NCBI GenBank assembly: GCA_030432235.1
Contig: JAUIHT010000004.1
Location: 434,001-498,000 of the forward strand
Origin: Verrucomicrobiia bacterium
GTDB lineage: Bacteria; Verrucomicrobiota; Verrucomicrobiia; Opitutales; Cerasicoccaceae
Reading direction: 5' to 3'
DNA: 64,000 nt
Shown here: positions 31,968-39,876 of the stretch, in pieces
Position numbering within the stretch: the first letter of the stretch is position 1
How the letters are laid out: each line of letters starts with the position of its first letter
The notes under the pieces: generated by a model
The model's database searches: none
Seen by the model: only the letters and a program-made list of their open reading frames with translations
What the model was told of the DNA's origin: nothing
Program-made: the position numbers and the translations under genes

Positions 31968-34160
31968 ATGGATTTGTTCATGGCCGATAGTCGGCGCATG
32001 AGTGAGCCATCGCAGCCTGTCCTTACCGGCGTCTTCGTCGATGCCGACGGCGCGGTGCACCTCAGCCATGCCACGCCGGAGGGTGCGCGTGAAGCCACAG
32101 CGGCAAAGCCCTTTAAACCCTATGCATGGACACGCGACGGCGAGGGCGAACCGCTCCAAGGCGACGGCGTGCTGACGCGTCTGCGTCGCTTTGAAAACCC
32201 GGCGGACTTCGACGCCGCTGCCAAGGAAAGCGCCCGTAGCGAGGGCTGGGAAATTCTCAAGCCGCTCGAACATCAGTGGCTGCTGGAAAACCGCGCGCGC
32301 CTCTTTGACGGGCTACACTTCGACCAGCTACGGCGGCTCCAGCTCGACATCGAGACCCACTGCTCCGTCGAAGGCGGCTTCCCGGACCCCGGCCGCAAGG
32401 AGGATCGCGTACTCGCCATTGGCCTGCGCCTGAACGGCGAAGATCACACCCTTGTCCTGGAGGCCATGACCGACGAGGCTGAACGCACCTTATTAAAAAG
32501 CCTCAACGCTGCCCTGGCAGATCTCGATCCGGACGTCATCGAGGGACACAACCTTTTCAAGTTCGACCTGGACTACCTCAAGCGCCGCTGTCGCCGCTTC
32601 AAGGTGCCCTGCGCCTGGGGACGTTTCGGCCAGGAGGCAAAGTTCCGCAACAGCCGCCTGCGCATCGCCGAACGCTGGATCGACTACCCGCGCTGCGATT
32701 TGCCGGGCCGCACGGTCTTCGACACCTACCTCGCCATCCAGCTCTACGACATCACCACCCGCGAGCTTCCCAGCTATACGCTGAAAGACGTCGCGGTGCA
32801 TCTGGGCGTCACTACGGAGGCCGATAACCGCACCTATCTGGCCCCGGCGGACATCCAGCGGACCTACTTTGAGGACCGCCCCCGTTTCCTCGCCTATCTC
32901 GGTGACGACCTGCGCGAGACCGCCGGCATCGCTGCCCTGCTGCTGCCTACCTACGTGGCGCAGGCAACCAACTTTCCCATGACCTTGCAGGAGATTTGCC
33001 TGCGCGGTACCGCCGCCAAGGTCGACTCGCTCTTTTTGGAAAAGTATTTCCACGCCCGGGCCGCTCTGCCTGCCCCACCGGAGGTTAGCGGCTACGCCGG
33101 CGGCTTTACCAAGAGTTTCCAGGAGGGCGTCTTCCGGCACGTGCTGCACTACGACGTCGCTTCGCTCTACCCAAGCCTGCTCCTGCACATCGGGCGCAAC
33201 CCCGCCGGAGATTCCCTAGGCGTCTTCATCCCCATGCTGACTGAGCTGCGCGAGGAACGCCTACGCTACAAGCAGCGAGCCCGTGAAGCCGAAAGCGATA
33301 CCCTGCGCCGCGAATTCTCCGCCCGCCAGGCCGCCTACAAAATCGTCATCAACTCCTTTTACGGCTACCTCGGCTTCGGCGGGGCGCGCTTCGCCGACGG
33401 GGAGCTCGCCGCGGAGGTCACCGCCAAGGGCCGCGAACTACTGCAAAAGCTCATCTCGGAGTTTGAGCGGCTCGGCTGCACCGTCCTGGAAGCCGACACC
33501 GACGGCATCTACGTCAGCTCCGAGAAGGATTGGGAAGCCCCCGAGGGCCTGCTGGACAAAGTAAAAAAGGTGCTGCCACCGGGCATCGACCTGGAGTTCG
33601 ACGGCCGCTACGAGGCCATGTTCTGCTACAAGGCCAAGAACTACGCGCTCTACGGCGACGGACACATCAACATTGCCGGATCGGCCCTGCGTTCCCGCGG
33701 CATCGAACCCTTTTTAAAGGAGCTGACCGACGCCCTCATCCACTACCTGCTCGGCGCCTCGGAGACGAACCCACTGGAGTTGGAAAAGACCATGCGCGAA
33801 GAAATCGCCAAAGGCGCTTTCCCTGTCGAGCGCCTGGCCAAGAGCGAGTACCTTTCCCAGAGTCCCGAGGCCTACAAACGCGCCGTCGAAGGTGGCAAAA
33901 AGCCCCGGCGCGCCTCGCTGGAGGTAGCCCTGCGCCTGGAGCCGCAGCCCGGCATGGGTGAGCAGGTCAGCTATTACCTCGGCCTAGGCGATAAAAAGCG
34001 CGCACCCGACTGGCAGGTGGCCCGGCCCCTGGCGGAATTTGACGCGAGTAAGGCTCCCTACAATGTCGAGGCTTACCTGAAGAAACTCGACGATTGGCGC
34101 AAGCGCTACGATGCCTTCCTCGAGGGCGACCCACAAGCCGAACAAACGGAACTTTTTTAG
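31968..34160 (+). CDS. Family B DNA polymerase (Pol II-like)
   Basis: About 730 residues from the ATG at 31968 (later in-frame ATGs at 31980 and 31998 are equally possible; no decisive ribosome binding site). The 3'-5' exonuclease domain has Exo I LQLDIETH and Exo II EGHNLFKFDLDYL. Polymerase motif A is HYDVASLYPSL, motif B KIVINSFYGYLGF, and motif C EADTDGIYV, where most family members have DTDS. It is shorter than E. coli PolB. Bacterial members serve translesion or repair synthesis. It stands alone, preceded by a palindrome and followed by a PEP-CTERM gene. Confidence 0.88.
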   Translation: MDLFMADSRRMSEPSQPVLTGVFVDADGAVHLSHATPEGAREATAAKPFKPYAWTRDGEGEPLQGDGVLTRLRRFENPADFDAAAKESARSEGWEILKPLEHQWLLENRARLFDGLHFDQLRRLQLDIETHCSVEGGFPDPGRKEDRVLAIGLRLNGEDHTLVLEAMTDEAERTLLKSLNAALADLDPDVIEGHNLFKFDLDYLKRRCRRFKVPCAWGRFGQEAKFRNSRLRIAERWIDYPRCDLPGRTVFDTYLAIQLYDITTRELPSYTLKDVAVHLGVTTEADNRTYLAPADIQRTYFEDRPRFLAYLGDDLRETAGIAALLLPTYVAQATNFPMTLQEICLRGTAAKVDSLFLEKYFHARAALPAPPEVSGYAGGFTKSFQEGVFRHVLHYDVASLYPSLLLHIGRNPAGDSLGVFIPMLTELREERLRYKQRAREAESDTLRREFSARQAAYKIVINSFYGYLGFGGARFADGELAAEVTAKGRELLQKLISEFERLGCTVLEADTDGIYVSSEKDWEAPEGLLDKVKKVLPPGIDLEFDGRYEAMFCYKAKNYALYGDGHINIAGSALRSRGIEPFLKELTDALIHYLLGASETNPLELEKTMREEIAKGAFPVERLAKSEYLSQSPEAYKRAVEGGKKPRRASLEVALRLEPQPGMGEQVSYYLGLGDKKRAPDWQVARPLAEFDASKAPYNVEAYLKKLDDWRKRYDAFLEGDPQAEQTELF

Positions 34161-34213
34161 CATACGGCCATTTTCCCTTGCACGATTCAAGTGCATCATT
34201 AACAAGCCTTTCC

Positions 34214-34786
34214 ATGCGTATTCAAATCGTTACTGCACTCTTCTGCGGAATCGCCATCTCGCACGGAGCGGATTTCACGACCACCTTGACCCTGGATACT
34301 CCAGTGGGCAGCCCACAAGTCACCGCCGTGGAGGTCGATTGGACTTCCAATACTACCTCCGGTATCATCTCGGAAGTAAACCTGACCGATCTGACTTTCC
34401 GACTCATGGACGGCAGCACGACGGTCTACGAGGACGTTGCCATGATCAACAGCGTCGTGCAATCCATCGGAGGAGTTGCTGGCCGCAGCGTCGACTTCAA
34501 CTTCGATTTTGGAACCAACTTGATCGGTGCGTTCGACAATGACGCGAGCACCGTCCAAGGCGGAGGAACTGCGACCGGCACGACCTACAACATCTACGCT
34601 TTCGAAACCACGGACTATTTCGTAAATATACGCAGATTCTTTGATGGCAATCCCACCGCGGATATTAACGATAATAATACCGTCACGCAAAATACCGTGC
34701 CCGAGCCCGGCTTCTGGGCTTTGTTCACGGGTGTTGCTGCCCTTGGACTGGCTGGCGTCCGCCGCCGTTTCGAGCGTACTGCCTAA
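34214..34786 (+). CDS. PEP-CTERM sorted exported protein
   Basis: 190 residues from the ATG at 34214, opening a signal peptide (MRIQIVTALFCGIAISHG). A beta-rich Thr/Asn-rich body is followed by the sorting tail VPEPGFWALFTGVAALGLAG and an RRRFER basic end. PEP-CTERM proteins are processed by an exosortase/archaeosortase and usually end up in extracellular matrix or cell surface. No exosortase is in the window. Its stop codon overlaps the 3' end of the convergent gene by 4 bases. Confidence 0.85.
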   Translation: MRIQIVTALFCGIAISHGADFTTTLTLDTPVGSPQVTAVEVDWTSNTTSGIISEVNLTDLTFRLMDGSTTVYEDVAMINSVVQSIGGVAGRSVDFNFDFGTNLIGAFDNDASTVQGGGTATGTTYNIYAFETTDYFVNIRRFFDGNPTADINDNNTVTQNTVPEPGFWALFTGVAALGLAGVRRRFERTA

Positions 34787-35238
34787 TACAGCGGCGAGAA
34801 GATGCCGTTGTTGAGGGAGTCGTACTTGCGCTCGAGGTAGCTCTCCACCGCCTGCGTCACCTGTGAGCCGTAAACGGCCGTGACGTCGTTGAACATTTGG
34901 GTACGGAGCTTCTGAGTCTCGGTCTTCAACTCGACGGGGAAGGTACGCCCCTCATAGGAGTCCCCGGCCAGTTGCTTGACGCGGGTGGCAATGGGGCGCA
35001 GCTTCGTCACGATGGTGTCGAGCTTCTGGTTATCGTCGTAATTGGCAGCCAAGTAGCCGAGCACCTCAATGACCGGCACGCGATAGTGCACGTTCAGCGT
35101 GACTTTCTCGGGTGCGGTCCACTGCTTTTCAGCATACTCAATACGCTCCTGGCGGCGCTGGACAAGGTTCTTGGCGGCAAAGGCAGGCGTGAGGAAGCCC
35201 AGGGCCAGAACGAACAGAACAAGGGTTTTGACTTTCAT
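34783..35238 (-). CDS. Small secreted protein, unknown function
   Basis: 151 residues with a signal peptide (MKVKTLVLFVLALGFLTPAFA). The mature part is helical and charged (RRQERIEYAEKQW, LKTETQKLRTQMFNDV) and not recognised. It begins 17 bases after the TPR gene stop and is probably co-transcribed with it. A periplasmic helper role is a guess from that context. Confidence 0.65.
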   Translation of the reverse strand: MKVKTLVLFVLALGFLTPAFAAKNLVQRRQERIEYAEKQWTAPEKVTLNVHYRVPVIEVLGYLAANYDDNQKLDTIVTKLRPIATRVKQLAGDSYEGRTFPVELKTETQKLRTQMFNDVTAVYGSQVTQAVESYLERKYDSLNNGIFSPLY

Positions 35239-35255
35239 TCGGGGAAAATTCAGGC

Positions 35256-36668
35256 TCAGCTCTTGCGGCGTTTGGCGTAGAAGGAGTTGATCTTGTCGGC
35301 CACATCGCGGTAGCCGATGTCGGCCTGATAGATGATCTTGTACTCGTTGATGGCGGCCTCCTCCTCGCCCATTTGCTCGTAAGCCTGGGCCAAGTCGTAA
35401 ATCGCTTCCTTCTTCAGCTCGTTCATGAGCGGAATTTCCTTCTTGGCCAGGGCGAGTTGCTCGACGGCCATGTCGCTGAAGTCCTTGGCCAGATAGGCGC
35501 GGCCCAGGAAAAGCAGGGCCTTGGTGCGCACGTTGGGGTTGCGCTGGGCCAACTGGAATTCCTGAATGGCAGAGTCGTAGTCGCCTTCCTCCATTTCGAG
35601 GACGCCCAGCTCGAACTTCGCCACGTAGTCGTTGGGATACTTCTCCACGATTTCGCGGGCGTTCTTGAGCCGGAATTCATGCAGCTCGTGCTTGATCTGC
35701 TTTAGCTGCGGATCGTCCTCGGCAGCGCCGCCTTCCTCGAGCTCGGCGATGCGGGCACGCATGCCGGCCGTCTTGAGGTCGGAGGCCTGGCGCTCCAGAG
35801 TCGGGTCATTCGCGCCCATGGAGGTGGCCCGTGCCTTGGCCACCATATCGAGCGCTTCGTCGTAACGCTCAAGCTGGCGGTAGGCATTGATGACCTCGCG
35901 GTAAAGATTGAGGGCCTCAGGCTCTTCTTCAATGCGCTTGAGGTTCTTGGTGATGAGCTTTTCGAGGACTTCTTCGTCGTTGGCCACGCGTGAGGCCTGC
36001 TCGAGTTCGACGGATTTCTCCTCGTCGGCCAGCTTTTCGCGGAAGTCGCCCTCCTGCTCCCACTTGCCTCGGTCGATGGACTCGGCCACGGAGGCCTTGC
36101 GCAGGAGGTCCTGGGCGTCCTCGTGAGCAGGATTCTCGGAAAGGATTCTTTCACCCTCGGCAATCGCCTCCTTGGGGTGACCAGCCTGGATAAACGCATC
36201 CATCAGGGCGACGCGGTTATCCATGTTGTCGGGCTCGATGGTTTTGATGTCCTGATAGGCAAAAACGGCGGTTTCCCACAGGCCCAGAGATCCGGCAGCC
36301 TGCCCCAGCATCTTGTAGGCGGTCACATTGGCCGGGTTGGCGGTAAGCATGCGCTCGGCGGACTCCAGCACGGCCTGCGGGTCCTTTTTAAGCTCCTTGC
36401 CGGCCTTGAGGGCAAAGGGCGCGCTGGTCACGCTGCCGATAAACTTGGTCAGGCCGCTGGTCTTGGTGCCCTTGGCCCGGCGCTGAGCCCGGCGCATGAG
36501 CTTGCGCACGTCGAGGCAGCCGGGGTTGCGCTGGAGAATGCCCATGCAGACGTCAACCGTGTACGTGGGATTCTTGTCCATCGTCCTTTCCGCGTTCTCC
36601 ACCTGCTTGCGCAGGCGCGGGTCGAGGTCTTTCAATGCAACTTCGGAGAGAGTTTCGGTTTCGGCCAT
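35256..36668 (-). CDS. Tetratricopeptide-repeat protein
   Basis: 470 residues, with no signal peptide or membrane helix. TPR-like helical hairpins cover about 90-200 and 235-460 (for example TAYKMLGQAAGSLGLWETAV, AKFELGVLEMEEGDYDSAIQEF, IYDLAQAYEQMGEEEAAINEY). A short basic hydrophobic stretch TSGLTKFIGSVTSAPFALKAG near 70-90 may contact a membrane. The protein is likely a scaffold; partner unknown. Together with the following secreted protein it forms a two-gene unit. Confidence 0.8.
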   Translation of the reverse strand: MAETETLSEVALKDLDPRLRKQVENAERTMDKNPTYTVDVCMGILQRNPGCLDVRKLMRRAQRRAKGTKTSGLTKFIGSVTSAPFALKAGKELKKDPQAVLESAERMLTANPANVTAYKMLGQAAGSLGLWETAVFAYQDIKTIEPDNMDNRVALMDAFIQAGHPKEAIAEGERILSENPAHEDAQDLLRKASVAESIDRGKWEQEGDFREKLADEEKSVELEQASRVANDEEVLEKLITKNLKRIEEEPEALNLYREVINAYRQLERYDEALDMVAKARATSMGANDPTLERQASDLKTAGMRARIAELEEGGAAEDDPQLKQIKHELHEFRLKNAREIVEKYPNDYVAKFELGVLEMEEGDYDSAIQEFQLAQRNPNVRTKALLFLGRAYLAKDFSDMAVEQLALAKKEIPLMNELKKEAIYDLAQAYEQMGEEEAAINEYKIIYQADIGYRDVADKINSFYAKRRKS

Positions 36669-36794
36669 GATGATAAAGAAAAGGGAAGTAACTATGGATA
36701 GGTATCGCTTCGCGGGTCAATGTTCAATAACCTGAAGCCAAAAACCCAGAATAGACCTTCTATCGGCAGGGACAAGCCCGCTTTTAGGCACCCC

Positions 36795-37112
36795 ATGAGT
36801 ACACCGTCAAATATCCTGCAAGGCCTCCCTGGAGACCTTTCCCGCGAACATTTCGAGAGCCTGGCCGAGTCCGCCCACGCCCGCATTGAGCGCATTGTCT
36901 CCCACGGGCAAGCCACTCCACCAGGGCAATGGTACGACCAGGACCGCGCCGAGTGGGTCGCCGTGCTCAGTGGCGAGGCCACGCTTGAGTACGCCGACGG
37001 GCGAAAAGTCGACCTCCAACCCGGCGACCACGTGCTCATCCCCGCCCACGAGAAGCACCGTGTAGCCCGGACGGCCTCGCCCACCGTCTGGCTGGCGGTA
37101 CACTTTGACTGA
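36795..37112 (+). CDS. Single-domain cupin protein
   Basis: 105 residues from the ATG at 36795. The cupin 2 pattern is visible: QWYDQDRAEWVAVLSGEATLEY, then LQPGDHVLIPAHEKHRVAR. Metal ligands are the usual His/Glu positions (partly replaced in the first motif). Small cupins of this form are common and their substrates usually unknown. It is divergent from the TPR gene and lies 47 bases before a VOC protein. Confidence 0.8.
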   Translation: MSTPSNILQGLPGDLSREHFESLAESAHARIERIVSHGQATPPGQWYDQDRAEWVAVLSGEATLEYADGRKVDLQPGDHVLIPAHEKHRVARTASPTVWLAVHFD

Positions 37113-37159
37113 GCGAATTGTGTTGCCTGGCTTGCTCAGCGCTTGGTTTAGAAAAAAGC

Positions 37160-37636
37160 ATGCAAAAGATCATTCCCTGCCTCTGGTTTGACGGTCAGGC
37201 CGAAGAAGCCGCCCATTTTTACGTTTCTCTCCTCCCTGATTCTCGCATAGACTCGGTCAACCTTTCTCCGGCAGACTACCCGAACGGTAAGGCCGGCGAT
37301 GTCCTTACGGTCGACTTCACCTTGGGCGGCACTCAATATGTAGCGCTCAATGGTGGCCCTGAATTCAAGTTTACCGAAGCCGTCTCCTTCCAAATTCCCT
37401 GCGCCGACCAAGTAGAAGTGGACCAACTGTGGGCTAAGTTGACTGACGGAGGGGAGGAAATTGCCTGCGGATGGGTCAAAGACCGCTACGGCCTTTCCTG
37501 GCAGATTTTCCCCAGACGCCTCACCGAGTTGCTCACAGACCCGGACCGCCAACGTGCCAAACGCGCCATGGAAGCCATGATGACCATGGTCAAAATCGAC
37601 CTTGCGGCAATCGAAAGTGCCGCCAGCGGCGAGTAG
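37160..37636 (+). CDS. VOC superfamily protein, PhnB-like
   Basis: 158 residues from the ATG at 37160. The start IIPCLWFDGQAEEAAHFYVSLLPDSRI, the middle FTLGGTQYVALNGGPEFKF, and DRYGLSWQIFPRRL are the pattern of the PhnB/3-demethylubiquinone methyltransferase-annotated vicinal oxygen chelate proteins. These usually bind a metal or small molecule, and the original methyltransferase name is not a proven activity. Probably read with the cupin. Confidence 0.85.
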   Translation: MQKIIPCLWFDGQAEEAAHFYVSLLPDSRIDSVNLSPADYPNGKAGDVLTVDFTLGGTQYVALNGGPEFKFTEAVSFQIPCADQVEVDQLWAKLTDGGEEIACGWVKDRYGLSWQIFPRRLTELLTDPDRQRAKRAMEAMMTMVKIDLAAIESAASGE

Positions 37637-37714
37637 TTTTTCTGCCCGCACGGCAACCGCCGGAAAAGCATTGCGGGGAACGCCCGGAATATTAGGCTGT
37701 CCGATACCTTAGCC

Positions 37715-38818
37715 ATGAAAGTCCGCCTGTTCCTCCTATTTCTCGCGCTGGGCGCGGCCACAGCCTTCGGGCAGGGGGCCAAGACCGCTCTTTTCGTCAA
37801 CAACCTCGCCGGAAGCGACCTGAGCGGCAAAGCGGAGGCCTTCGAGGCCATGCTGGCAGGCAAGCTCAACGGCCAGGGGTACTCTGTGTTGAGCCGTCAG
37901 GCTGTGGCGGACTCCCTGCAAAAAGCCCCACCGACCGAGCAGGACCCCGCCACCATGCTGGCCACACAGACCAGTGCCCTGCGACTGGCCCAACTCCTCG
38001 GCGCCGACTACATCCTCGTGGCCAATCTCGTTTCGCTCGGGGGGGAAACCAAGGTCTTCCAGGGCAACGGCATTGAGACCACCAACCGCATTTACACCCT
38101 GCGCGTCTCCTACGGCCTGCTTGATGCCGCCGAGGCCGGGGGCCTCAAGGGCGACTCCTTTTCCGTCAACAAAACCCTGCGTGACGACGGCAATTTGAAA
38201 GTCAACGACGCCGACCTCATCAACGGCCTTCTTGAGCAGGCTGCCAACGGTATCGCCGCTCAACTCACCGCGCCGGGCGTGGTCGAGTCACTCCCCGCAC
38301 CCGCCGAGCAGGCATCGCCGGTCACCTTTACCATCACCGCCGTCCTGCAGGGCATCAAGATCCCCAACGTGCTTGTCGGCCCGGACAATGTCGTGCGGAC
38401 AACCGAGAATCGCTTCCCTGTAGAGGCCATCGGCGTCGATGTGGAGTTGGACGGCGTCGTGCAAGGTAGCGCGCCGGGTGAGTTTGGCGCCATGCCGGGC
38501 CTGCATCGCCTGCGGCTGACCCGCGACGGCTTCCAGCCCTGGGAGCGCAACGTCAACCTCTACGAAGGCTTCGCCCTTACAGCCGCCATGGACCTGACCC
38601 CCGAGGGCCTGGCCCAGTGGAAGGACCTCACGCAGTTCGTACAAGATCTGCAGCTCGAAGCCCAACTGACGGCTGCCCAGGTGAAAGTGCTCGAAGGCAA
38701 GGCGCAGATGCTCCAGCAGAGCGGCTACAAGGTTAACACCACCGAGGCCCCCGTCATGAATATGTTTAATTCGCTCTGGGGCCCGCCCTTCCTCGACGGT
38801 GTGCCGGTCGTGGAGTAA
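37715..38818 (+). CDS. Secreted CsgG/TolB-like protein with PEGA domain
   Basis: 367 residues with a signal peptide (MKVRLFLLFLALGAATAFG). Residues about 25-190 show a CsgG-like fold pattern (MLAGKLNGQGYSVLSRQAVADSL ... LRLAQLLGADYILVANLVSL). Around 240-290 is a PEGA-like domain (DVELDGVVQGSAPGEFGAMPGLHRLRLTRDGFQPW), a small beta domain of surface or periplasmic proteins. A C-terminal helical stretch follows. It opens the plus-strand lipoprotein cluster. A role in outer-membrane secretion or assembly is inferred from the CsgG-like part and the neighbours. Confidence 0.7.
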   Translation: MKVRLFLLFLALGAATAFGQGAKTALFVNNLAGSDLSGKAEAFEAMLAGKLNGQGYSVLSRQAVADSLQKAPPTEQDPATMLATQTSALRLAQLLGADYILVANLVSLGGETKVFQGNGIETTNRIYTLRVSYGLLDAAEAGGLKGDSFSVNKTLRDDGNLKVNDADLINGLLEQAANGIAAQLTAPGVVESLPAPAEQASPVTFTITAVLQGIKIPNVLVGPDNVVRTTENRFPVEAIGVDVELDGVVQGSAPGEFGAMPGLHRLRLTRDGFQPWERNVNLYEGFALTAAMDLTPEGLAQWKDLTQFVQDLQLEAQLTAAQVKVLEGKAQMLQQSGYKVNTTEAPVMNMFNSLWGPPFLDGVPVVE

Positions 38819-38872
38819 TCTGGCTCACGCAAAGACGCAGAGGCGCAAAGATAATAACTCTAAACAAACGCC

Positions 38873-39757
38873 ATGAAACACATCCGATTTTCAACTTTGT
38901 TACTTTCAACTTTGTTACTTGGTTACTCCGCGCTTCACGCGGAACGCGAAACCTTGGCCGTCTCGCCTGTAGTGGCCTCGCCAGCCCTGCTCAAAGCTGT
39001 CAGCGACGCGGGCAACAACCTGGCCCTCGGGCGCGTTATGGACTCGCTCGATGTGCAACTCCTGCAATCACTTCAGGACACGAACAAGTTTACCATCGTC
39101 GAGCGCCAGAACCTGCAGCCCATCATTGAGGAGCAAAGCATCGGCGATAGCGGCAACGTCAACCCCGAGACCGCCGCCTCCGCCTTCCGGCTCCAGGGCG
39201 CGGACTACCTGCTGGTAGTTGGCATCGACGACTTCCAGAACTTCACCGACCAGGCCAACTTCGCCAACATCAGCCGCCAGGTCGAGCGACGCAACGTCCG
39301 CGTCACCGCCGTGGCCCGCCTCTACGACACCACCACCGGCTCGCTCAAGGACTCCGTCTCCTGCGAGGTGGACGAGGTCGAAACCGCGCAGTACTTCGAC
39401 GAAGGGCAACGCAAGGGCGACTCCACCGAGGCCCTTTACCGTCAAGTCGCCGTGGCTCTGGCCGGCGAAATCGCCAACGGCCTGGCCGACTCGCTTTACC
39501 CGCCGCGTATCCTGGCCAAGACCGGCAGTCAGATTACCTTCAACCGTGGCGAGGGCAACGGCGTTGAGCCCGGCCAGACCTGGGTGATTTTTGCCGTCGG
39601 CGAAGACATGATCGACCCCGACACCGGAGAAAACCTCGGCCAGGAGGAAGTCCTCCTCGGCGAAGCGGAGATTGTCCGCGTCGGCACCCGCACCTCCCAA
39701 GCCATGCTCAAGGAAGACAACGGCGTCCAAAAGGGTCACATCATCCGACCGCAGTAA
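38873..39757 (+). CDS. CsgG-family secreted protein with FlgT-like C-terminus
   Basis: 294 residues with a signal peptide (MKHIRFSTLLLSTLLLGYSA) whose hydrophobic core is encoded by two perfect 15-base repeats (38889-38918). The CsgG-like part includes LQSLQDTNKFTIVERQNLQPII and GADYLLVVGIDDF. The end, SQITFNRGEGNGVEPGQTWV and DPDTGENLGQEE, resembles the FlgT C-terminal domain. CsgG forms an outer-membrane channel for curli; LpoB is in the same fold group. It is the second gene of the cluster. Confidence 0.75.
   Translation: MKHIRFSTLLLSTLLLGYSALHAERETLAVSPVVASPALLKAVSDAGNNLALGRVMDSLDVQLLQSLQDTNKFTIVERQNLQPIIEEQSIGDSGNVNPETAASAFRLQGADYLLVVGIDDFQNFTDQANFANISRQVERRNVRVTAVARLYDTTTGSLKDSVSCEVDEVETAQYFDEGQRKGDSTEALYRQVAVALAGEIANGLADSLYPPRILAKTGSQITFNRGEGNGVEPGQTWVIFAVGEDMIDPDTGENLGQEEVLLGEAEIVRVGTRTSQAMLKEDNGVQKGHIIRPQ
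38889..38926 (+). repeat. 15-bp tandem repeat encoding a signal-peptide core
   Basis: TTTCAACTTTGTTAC occurs twice without change (38889-38903, 38904-38918), followed by a partial TTGGTTAC. It encodes FSTLLLSTLLLGY of the CsgG-family protein. Just upstream (38826-38850) is another short-period run, CGCAAAGACGCAGAGGCGC followed by AAAG. Confidence 0.85.
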
Positions 39758-39876
39758 GGGAGAGGCGGGGAACTGGAGATAGGGAGAACCGGAGAGAACC
39801 ATGAGTTCGCTTGCCAAAATTAAATCTCTCCCCATCCCCCTATCCCCTTTTCTCCTTGTCTGTCTTCTCTCCGGTT
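39758..39876 (+). promoter_or_regulatory. Inverted repeat that pairs with the ribosome binding site of the COG3014 gene
   Basis: AACCGGAGAGAA (39787-39798) includes the Shine-Dalgarno GGAGAG, 5 bases before the ATG at 39801. Its exact complement TTCTCTCCGGTT lies at 39865-39876 inside the coding sequence for the signal peptide. Wider purine-rich (GGGAGAGGCGGGG) and pyrimidine-rich (TCTCTCCCCATCCCCC) flanks extend the match. Pairing would hide the ribosome binding site. Confidence 0.65.
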
